From JAZKSG01 sp964384785 (GTDB lineage: Archaea > Thermoplasmatota > E2 > DHVEG-1), in the NCBI GenBank assembly GCA_964384785.1, contig CAYLLH010000029.1:1-11481 (forward strand): 11,481 nt of DNA, written 5' to 3'. A program made the position numbers and the translations under genes. The notes below the pieces were generated by a model that was given only the letters and a program-made list of their open reading frames with translations, was not told where the DNA came from and searched no databases. Position 1 is the first letter of the stretch, and the number at the start of each line of letters is the position of its first letter. Positions 6,430 to 11,481 of this stretch are shown piece by piece.

Positions 6430-6509
6430 TTTTTACAATCAAATAGAACTTTTTTTGTGTTTTGTTATAAAAATTTTTTTTGTAAAAAACTGGTTTTTGT
6501 TAAAATATC

Positions 6510-6519
6510 AAAAAAAAAA
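6510..6519 (-). terminator. T-run terminator of the grpE-dnaK unit
   Basis: Ten T in a row on the minus strand, 24 bases after the dnaK stop codon and preceded by a C/T-rich stretch. No hairpin is needed for archaeal intrinsic termination. The run makes readthrough into the small downstream frame unlikely. Confidence 0.55.
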
Positions 6520-6543
6520 GAGAGTGGGGAAAAAATGGTTTTT

Positions 6544-8427
6544 TTATTTTTTGTCTTTTTTATCTTTATCTTTTACTTCGTAGTCTGCATTGATGGTTTT
6601 ATCATCTTCGCCGCCTTTCGGGTGACCCGTCCATTCTTCCTGGTTTGGCTGTTGTTGTCCACCCATGTTTTGCTGTTGTTGTGCTTGTTGTGCTGCTTCT
6701 TGATATATTTTTGTGGATGCTTCCTGTATGGTTTTTTGTAGAGTTTCGGTTTTTTCTTTGATTTCATCTATGTCGTCTCCTGCGAGTGCTTTTCTTAGTT
6801 TTTTCAGATCTTCTTCTATGTTTTTTTTGTCGTCATCTGATATTTTGTCTTTTAGTGATTCTAGTGTTTTTTGTGTTGTGTGTACCATTGCATCACCGTT
6901 GTTTCTTATTTCGATTTTTTCTTTTCGTTTTTCGTCTTCCTCAGCGTGTTTTTCTGCTTCTTTTTTCATACGGCTGATTTCGTCATCTGATAGTTTGGTT
7001 GATCCTGTGATTCGTATGGATTTTTCTTTACCGGTTCCTTTGTCTTCTGCTTTAACGTTTAGTATACCGTTGGCATCTATGTCAAATGTTACTTCTATTT
7101 GTGGGATTCCACGAGGTGCTGGTGGTATTCCATCTAGATGGAAACGTCCTAGGCTTTTGTTGTCTGTTGCCATGGGTCGTTCTCCTTGTAGGACATGGAT
7201 GTCTACTGTGGTTTGATTATCGGCTGCTGTGGAGAATACTTTGCTTTTTTTGGTGGGGACTGTAGTGTTTCGAGGTATAAGTTCTGTAGCCACGCCCCCT
7301 AGTGTTTCAATACTAAGTGTGAGTGGTGTTACATCAAGTAGGACTATGTCGCGGTCTACATCGCCGCTTAGTACTCCTGCCTGAATTGCAGCACCGGTGG
7401 CAACGCATTCCATAGGATCCACATCTCGTTTTGGTGGTTTTCCAAATATTTCTTCGACTTTTTGTTTAATGATTGGAATACGTGTGGTTCCACCAACTAG
7501 GACCACATGATCGATATCAGATGCTTTGAGTTTAGCATCCTTAAGTGCTTGTTTACATGGTTTATCGGTTTTATCAACAATATTTGATATGATTTCTTCA
7601 AATTTAGCACGATTTATTTTGGTTTCTAAGTGTTTTGGTTCATTATCAACAACTGTTATATATGGTAGGTTTATCGTGGTTTGTTTTTTACTTGATAGTT
7701 CTTTTTTAGCTTCCTCTGATGCTTCAAGTAGTCGTTGTAATGCTTTTTTGTCTTTTGTAAGATCTACATCATGTTCTTTTTTGAATTCTTTAACAAGATA
7801 ATCTACAAGTGCTTGATCCATATCAGAGCCGCCCAGCTTGGTATCACCATTCGTGCTTAGAACTTCAAAGACTCCTTCTCCAACATCCATCAAGGTTATA
7901 TCAAAAGTTCCACCACCGAAATCATACACTGCTATCTTATGATCTCCTTTTTTATCAAGACCATAAGCTAGACTTGCAGCAGTGGGCTCATTTAGGATTC
8001 TTTTTACATTAAGACCAGCTATTTCACCGGCATCTTTTGTAGCCTGTCTTTGATCGTCATCAAAATATGCAGGAACTGTTATTACTGCCTCTGTTACTTT
8101 TTCACCGAGGAATTCTTCCGCGTCTTCTTTTATTTTTTGAAGAATAAATGCACTAATTTGCTCTGGGCTGTATTCTTTACCATGAAGTTTTACTTTTTTT
8201 CCACTACCCATCAAACGTTTAATACGATGTACGGTTCCATCAGGATTAGTGACTGCTTGTCTTTTAGCTGGTTCACCAACTAGTTTCTCTCCATCTTTAG
8301 TAAAAGCAACTATTGATGGAAAATATGGATCACCTTCAGCGCTTTTAATAATCGTAGGGCTACCTGCTTCCATGACAGCTACTTCAGAGTTTGTTGTTCC
8401 AAGATCGATACCTATTATTTTTCCCAT
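6544..8427 (-). CDS. dnaK: Molecular chaperone DnaK (Hsp70)
   Basis: A 627-residue Hsp70 of bacterial type. It binds short hydrophobic segments of unfolded proteins in cycles of ATP hydrolysis with DnaJ and GrpE. Nucleotide domain: IDLGTTNS (7-14), Lys70, VPAYFDDDQR (118-127), NEPTAA (146-151), DFGGGTFD (169-176), VGGTTRIP (311-318). The linker VLLDVTPLTL is at 362-371, the peptide-binding domain follows to about 480, then a helical lid and a Gln-rich, acidic and Lys-rich tail containing NADYEVKD. It lacks the roughly 25-residue insertion that proteobacterial DnaK has after the RLIG region, as in Gram-positive and other archaeal DnaK. It begins 25 bases after grpE, with GAGGTG (8438-8443) 10 bases before the ATG. 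No dnaJ follows it. Confidence 0.97.
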   Translation of the reverse strand: MGKIIGIDLGTTNSEVAVMEAGSPTIIKSAEGDPYFPSIVAFTKDGEKLVGEPAKRQAVTNPDGTVHRIKRLMGSGKKVKLHGKEYSPEQISAFILQKIKEDAEEFLGEKVTEAVITVPAYFDDDQRQATKDAGEIAGLNVKRILNEPTAASLAYGLDKKGDHKIAVYDFGGGTFDITLMDVGEGVFEVLSTNGDTKLGGSDMDQALVDYLVKEFKKEHDVDLTKDKKALQRLLEASEEAKKELSSKKQTTINLPYITVVDNEPKHLETKINRAKFEEIISNIVDKTDKPCKQALKDAKLKASDIDHVVLVGGTTRIPIIKQKVEEIFGKPPKRDVDPMECVATGAAIQAGVLSGDVDRDIVLLDVTPLTLSIETLGGVATELIPRNTTVPTKKSKVFSTAADNQTTVDIHVLQGERPMATDNKSLGRFHLDGIPPAPRGIPQIEVTFDIDANGILNVKAEDKGTGKEKSIRITGSTKLSDDEISRMKKEAEKHAEEDEKRKEKIEIRNNGDAMVHTTQKTLESLKDKISDDDKKNIEEDLKKLRKALAGDDIDEIKEKTETLQKTIQEASTKIYQEAAQQAQQQQNMGGQQQPNQEEWTGHPKGGEDDKTINADYEVKDKDKKDKK

Positions 8428-8437
8428 AAATTTTTTT

Positions 8438-8443
8438 CACCTC
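8438..8443 (-). promoter_or_regulatory. Ribosome binding site of dnaK
   Basis: GAGGTG on the minus strand, 10 bases before the ATG and 9 bases after the grpE stop codon. The 15 bases from here through the ATG (TGAAAAAAATTTATG) are identical to those in front of the phosphofructokinase gene. Confidence 0.6.
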
Positions 8444-8452
8444 AAATAAATT

Positions 8453-8980
8453 CTAATTTTTTCCTTCATCATTTTTTGCTACTACAACATGAGATGGTCG
8501 AAGTACGACATCTCCTATTTTAAAACCTTTTTTTATTTCATCTATTATCTCTCCATCACGACAATCTTTTTTTTCAACGGTTGTGATTGCATGATGAAGA
8601 TTATGATCAAAATTTTTTCCTACACAGTCTATACATTCTATGTTTTCTTTTTCTAGGAAATTTTCAATATTTTTTAAAATACTTTTTAAACCTTCTTTTG
8701 GTTTTTCATCATTTAATGCTTTTTCTAATAATTCTTTTAGATCTATTAGTTCTGAAACATATTTTTGTTTAGTTTTTATTTCTGTAGATAAAAATTCTTT
8801 TTGTGTTCTTTTTTGAAGATTTTGTATATCCGCTAAACTTCTTAGGAGTTTATCGTTTTTTTCTTCAAGTTCTTGTTTTAATTTTTCGTTTTCTTCTTTT
8901 AGTTTTTTGTTTTCTGTATTTCTTGTTTTGTTTTTTTCATTTTCTTTTTTTGTTTTTTTAGTAGTTTTTTTTGCTGACAT
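8453..8980 (-). CDS. grpE: Nucleotide exchange factor GrpE
   Basis: A 175-residue GrpE, which releases ADP from DnaK as a homodimer. The first 25 residues are Lys/Thr/Asn-rich, a long coiled coil runs from about 25 to 75, a helical part follows to about 115, and the C-terminal beta domain holds the family signature: G-x-x-FDHNLHHA (121-131), GEIIDEIKKGFKIGDVVLRP (143-162), then VVVA. The signature usually has FDPN-x-HEA; here His replaces both Pro and Glu, which are not catalytic positions. GATGAGG ends 4 bases before the ATG, a good ribosome binding site. It lies 75 bases after the thermosome gene behind a T-run terminator. A weak TATA-like TAATAAAA near 9012-9019 may drive grpE-dnaK. Confidence 0.94.
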   Translation of the reverse strand: MSAKKTTKKTKKENEKNKTRNTENKKLKEENEKLKQELEEKNDKLLRSLADIQNLQKRTQKEFLSTEIKTKQKYVSELIDLKELLEKALNDEKPKEGLKSILKNIENFLEKENIECIDCVGKNFDHNLHHAITTVEKKDCRDGEIIDEIKKGFKIGDVVLRPSHVVVAKNDEGKN

Positions 8981-9019
8981 GGTTCCTCATCAAATTATTT
9001 TTTTTGTAGTTTTTATTAG

Positions 9020-9027
9020 AAAAAAAA
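9020..9027 (-). terminator. T-run terminator after the thermosome gene
   Basis: Eight T on the minus strand, preceded by a C/T-rich stretch (TTTCTTTC), about 28 bases after the chaperonin stop codon. It separates the chaperonin transcript from grpE-dnaK. Confidence 0.5.
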
Positions 9028-9055
9028 GAAAGAAATTGGTTTGGAATTGATGTTT

Positions 9056-10711
9056 TTACATCATTCCTGGTGGCATTCCGCCGCCCATTGCTCCAGGTGG
9101 CATTCCGCCGCCCATATCTGGACCGCCGCCTCCGCCGCCTTTGCTGGCGATGACGTCATCGATTCTTAGGATTAAACATGCTGCTTCAGTACTTGCCTGT
9201 ATTTCTTGTAGGCTTACTCTTAGTGGTTCTATGACGTTTCCTTTCATCATGTCTCCGATTTTGCTGTTTAGTACGTCGATTCCAGCATATTTTTTGCCTT
9301 TTTTGTGGTGTGTTCTGATTTCAAGCATCATATCAATTGGGTCTAGTCCTGCGTTTTCTGATAGTGTTTTTGGTATGACTTCTAGAGCATCTGCAAATGA
9401 ATCTATTGCCATTTGTTCTCGTCCGCCGACACTTGGTGCATATTCTCTTAGTGCTTGTGCTATTGCTGCAGCAGCTGCACCGCCGCCTGGTGTCATTTTT
9501 CCATCTTCGAGTGCTACTCTTACAACGCTTAATGCATCGTGTAGAGCGCGTTCTAGTTCATCTATTACATGTTCTGTGGTTCCACGAAGTAGGATTGATA
9601 CTGCTTTTGGATTTTTACAATCCATTATAAAGGTCATGTGATCATCACCTATTTTTTGTTCAACTACGTTTCCAGCGTTTCCGAGTTCTTTTTTAGTAAG
9701 GCCATCTAGGTTTCCTACGATTTTTGCACCTGTTGCTTTAGCAAGTTTTTCCATGTCGCTTTTTTTAGCGCGTCTTACTGCATATATTCCATGTTTAGCT
9801 AGGAAGTGTTGAGCCAAATCATCTATTCCTTTCTGACAAATCAATACGTTTGCTCCGCTTTTTTTGACTTGTTCTACCATTTTTTTCATCATGGATTCTT
9901 CTTCATCAAGGAATGCTTGTAATTGTGTTGGATCATTGATTTGTATTTTTGCATCGGTTTCTGTTTTTCTTACTTCAAGTGCTGTGTTTACTAGTGCTAT
10001 TTTTGCGTTTTTGATTTGTTTTGGCATGTCTTCGTGTACTCTTTCTTTGTCAAGGATTATTCCTTTTATGACTTCAGTGTTGTTTACTCCGCCGCCTTCT
10101 TTTTTCTGTATTTGTATGTTGTCAAGATCTACTATGGTTTCTTTTCCTCTTTTTTCTGCTATACTTGATACTGCATCTACTACAATGTCTGCTAGTAATT
10201 CTTTTTCTGAGCTGATGCTTTTACTTGCCATTGATGTCATTGCTATGTTTTTTAGTGCTTTTTTGTCACCTGGTTTAATGTTCATTGCCATTTTGTTTAG
10301 TGTTTCTGTTGCTTTTTTTGATGCTAGTTGATAACCATGTGTTATTACTGTTGGGTGTATGTTTTGATCTAGGAGTTCTTTAGCGTATTTTAAAAGTTCT
10401 CCTGTGAGAACAACTGCACTAGTTGTTCCATCTCCACATTCTTCATCCTGGCTTTTAGCTACTTCTACTATCATTTTAGCAGATGGATGTTCGACATCGA
10501 TTTCTTTAAGAATTGTTGCTCCATCATTCGTGACTATTACATCACCCATGGAGTCGACAAGCATTTTGTCCATTCCTTTTGGTCCTAGTGTTGATCTTAC
10601 TGCGTCCGAGATAGCACGAGCTGCCATAATGTTGTTTTCTTGGGCTCCTCGTCCTTTCTCTCTTTTAGTACCTTCTTTTAGTACTATTATTGGTTGTTGT
10701 CCACTCATCAT
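9056..10711 (-). CDS. thsA: Thermosome subunit (group II chaperonin)
   Basis: A 551-residue subunit of the archaeal two-ring chaperonin, which folds proteins inside a closed chamber using ATP. Motifs in order: TLGPKGMDKM (41-50), NDGATIL (62-68), the ATP motif GDGTT (93-97), Asp392 in ERALHDAL as the catalytic Asp, and GGG at 409-411. A Gly/Met-rich tail (525-551) reaches into the ring cavity. The usual GGGAxE reads GGGAAAAA here, so the Glu two residues after the Ala is missing. The start has two ATGs in a row (10711 and 10708); GGAGG at 10724-10728 lies 12 bases before the first. A TATA box gives a leader of about 40 bases. It is upstream of grpE-dnaK in the same direction but behind a terminator. 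The subunit letter is not certain. Confidence 0.97.
   Translation of the reverse strand: MMSGQQPIIVLKEGTKREKGRGAQENNIMAARAISDAVRSTLGPKGMDKMLVDSMGDVIVTNDGATILKEIDVEHPSAKMIVEVAKSQDEECGDGTTSAVVLTGELLKYAKELLDQNIHPTVITHGYQLASKKATETLNKMAMNIKPGDKKALKNIAMTSMASKSISSEKELLADIVVDAVSSIAEKRGKETIVDLDNIQIQKKEGGGVNNTEVIKGIILDKERVHEDMPKQIKNAKIALVNTALEVRKTETDAKIQINDPTQLQAFLDEEESMMKKMVEQVKKSGANVLICQKGIDDLAQHFLAKHGIYAVRRAKKSDMEKLAKATGAKIVGNLDGLTKKELGNAGNVVEQKIGDDHMTFIMDCKNPKAVSILLRGTTEHVIDELERALHDALSVVRVALEDGKMTPGGGAAAAAIAQALREYAPSVGGREQMAIDSFADALEVIPKTLSENAGLDPIDMMLEIRTHHKKGKKYAGIDVLNSKIGDMMKGNVIEPLRVSLQEIQASTEAACLILRIDDVIASKGGGGGGPDMGGGMPPGAMGGGMPPGMM
9069..9115 (-). repeat. Two-copy direct repeat coding the chaperonin Gly-Met tail
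   Basis: Two identical 20-base units (9069-9088 and 9096-9115), 27 bases apart, encode the repeated MGGGMPPG element of the thermosome C-terminus. The spacing is nine codons, so gain or loss of a unit keeps the frame. The units are GC-rich, unlike nearly everything else in the window. Confidence 0.85.
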
Positions 10712-10723
10712 ATTTTATAATTG

Positions 10724-10728
10724 CCTCC
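10724..10728 (-). promoter_or_regulatory. Ribosome binding site of the thermosome gene
   Basis: GGAGG on the minus strand, 12 bases before the first ATG (10711) and 15 before the second (10708). It is the strongest Shine-Dalgarno match in the window. Confidence 0.65.
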
Positions 10729-10771
10729 TATAAAATAGTTTAATTTCTAATTCCGGCTATACAAACACTTC

Positions 10772-10779
10772 TATATAAA
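10772..10779 (-). promoter_or_regulatory. TATA box of the thermosome gene
   Basis: TTTATATA on the minus strand, the best archaeal TATA match here, preceded by a purine-containing CGTAATA where the TFB-recognition element would lie. The expected transcription start is near 10750, about 40 bases before the ATG, so unlike several neighbours this mRNA has a leader with a ribosome binding site. Confidence 0.65.
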
Positions 10780-10844
10780 TATTACGGTTTTTGCAGTAGT
10801 TCCGAAAGTACTTGAAAACAAGAGAAATAACGGATGTAGATAGG

Positions 10845-10910
10845 ATATAAAAACCTTTTCAACAGGAGTAATTGACTGAAAACATGAAATCTAACCCGTA
10901 TAATAAGTAA
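10845..10910 (+). other. Promoter-like start region without a gene, in the 281-base gap before the thermosome gene
   Basis: The gap 10712-10992 holds the thermosome promoter and, on the plus strand, a start-like layout without a gene: ATATAAAAA (10845-10853), AGGAG (10864-10868), and an ATG at 10884 that opens only MKSNPYNK before a TAA (10908-10910). It may be the beginning of a gene cut off by an insertion or deletion, or chance. The rest of the gap, 10911-10992, is A/T-rich with nothing recognisable. Confidence 0.25.
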
Positions 10911-10992
10911 ATATTACTAAAAAATCAATATTTTAACATAGTTTACACTAACAAAATCATAAAAAATAATAATTAAAAGTTAAGAAGAATTG

Positions 10993-11481
10993 TTAACCTC
11001 CAGGATCAATGGTATACAAGATAGTACCAAAAAGTTTTGAAGTTAAAAGATGGTCTTTTTCAACTATTCCATGTAATGATAACCATAAGAGAATATCTGC
11101 AAGGATCCAAAGATTATAAAGCAACACTGAAAACATAAAATAGAAGAGTCGGATGAGATAATTCTTAGATGTGGTTTTAGGTAGAAATGAATGTTTTTTC
11201 ATCCGGTAACTGGTTTCAATACCCCAACGTTTACTATAAAGATAAAAGAGTCTTTCAGCGAGGTTGACATCGTTTTCATCGAAACTCATATTGGTTGCAA
11301 ACGCTCTTTTAACAATCTCCCCGTCATCATTTTTTTCTTCTACCACTACAAGGTTAAACTTGGTATCTTTCATTGGAAAATCATTAACAACTGTGGGTGA
11401 AGATGCTATCTCTAAAACATTTCTCACTGTACTTATTTTTGTTGCAGGCATCAAATATTTTAGATGGAGTTTTTGGAAAAC
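10993..11481 (-). CDS. IS4-type DDE transposase, C-terminal part (cut by window end)
   Basis: The frame is open to the window edge, so the gene begins outside; 162 residues are visible. YLYSKRWGIETSYRMKK holds the YREK signature of IS4-type transposases with exact spacing (Tyr, +3 Arg, +7 Glu, +14 Lys). The Glu, encoded at about 11215-11217, is the last acidic residue of the DDE catalytic triad; the two Asp residues would lie outside the window. A hydrophobic C-terminal segment follows, typical of these proteins, and the frame ends in DPGG. An ATG at 11451 is internal and not the true start. I could not identify the terminal inverted repeat of the element. No frameshift or stop is visible in this part. 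Confidence 0.85.
   Translation of the reverse strand, partial: VFQKLHLKYLMPATKISTVRNVLEIASSPTVVNDFPMKDTKFNLVVVEEKNDDGEIVKRAFATNMSFDENDVNLAERLFYLYSKRWGIETSYRMKKHSFLPKTTSKNYLIRLFYFMFSVLLYNLWILADILLWLSLHGIVEKDHLLTSKLFGTILYTIDPGG

Noticed and set aside
6206..6442. A 78-residue minus-strand frame in the gap after dnaK
   Set aside because: It is dominated by Asn, Lys, Thr and Ile as expected from translated poly-T/A DNA, overlaps the start of the exported-protein gene, and competes with a more protein-like 43-residue frame in the same stretch.
6713..8012. Plus-strand frames opposite dnaK
   Set aside because: They are antisense to unmistakable Hsp70 coding sequence and have low-complexity Ser/Phe/Cys content.
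9141..10733. Long plus-strand frames opposite the thermosome gene
   Set aside because: They are Ser/Leu/Phe-rich mirror frames of a highly conserved coding gene, without promoters or ribosome binding sites of their own.
1..11481. CRISPR arrays, tRNA or rRNA genes
   Set aside because: No regularly spaced repeats, cloverleaf-like GC-rich segments or conserved rRNA stretches were seen on either strand.

Overview
The window looks like chromosomal DNA from an AT-rich archaeon. The evidence is a group II chaperonin (thermosome) with a Gly-Met-rich tail, archaeal TATA boxes about 24-30 bases ahead of several start codons (some mRNAs look leaderless), T-run terminators instead of bacterial hairpin terminators, and exported proteins crowded with N-glycosylation sequons. 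The genes fit an uncultured euryarchaeal lineage such as Thermoplasmatota, but the lineage is an inference that the window alone cannot settle. I saw no rRNA, tRNA or CRISPR array.

Left edge (1-241): the last codons of an unidentified reading frame, with a perfect hairpin over its stop codon, possibly the end of an IS605-type element. Next comes a small zinc-ribbon gene (242-430, +). It converges on a minus-strand cluster read right to left: a PLP aminotransferase (3438-2182), a PrsW-type membrane protease (2120-1419) and a family-A phosphofructokinase (1400-447). The phosphofructokinase keeps its sugar-phosphate site but lacks part of the usual nucleotide loop.

Middle (3500-6430): a cell-envelope region. 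A lipoprotein (minus) and a sequon-rich, C-terminally anchored exported protein (minus) appear to be distant relatives with the same two-part architecture. Between them lie a plus-strand universal-stress-protein gene without the usual ATP loop and a small secreted glycine-patterned protein. A possible 43-residue single-span membrane protein (6429-6298) sits after the dnaK terminator.

Right half (6540-10790): a protein-folding region, all on the minus strand. The thermosome subunit gene has a clear promoter and ribosome binding site and is followed by grpE and dnaK. The DnaK machinery is of bacterial type and no dnaJ is present in the window. The chaperonin and the DnaK-GrpE pair would cover late and early steps of protein folding.

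Right edge (10993-11481): the C-terminal part of an IS4-type DDE transposase, cut by the window end. Mobile-element traces therefore may bound the window on both sides, although only the right one is secure.
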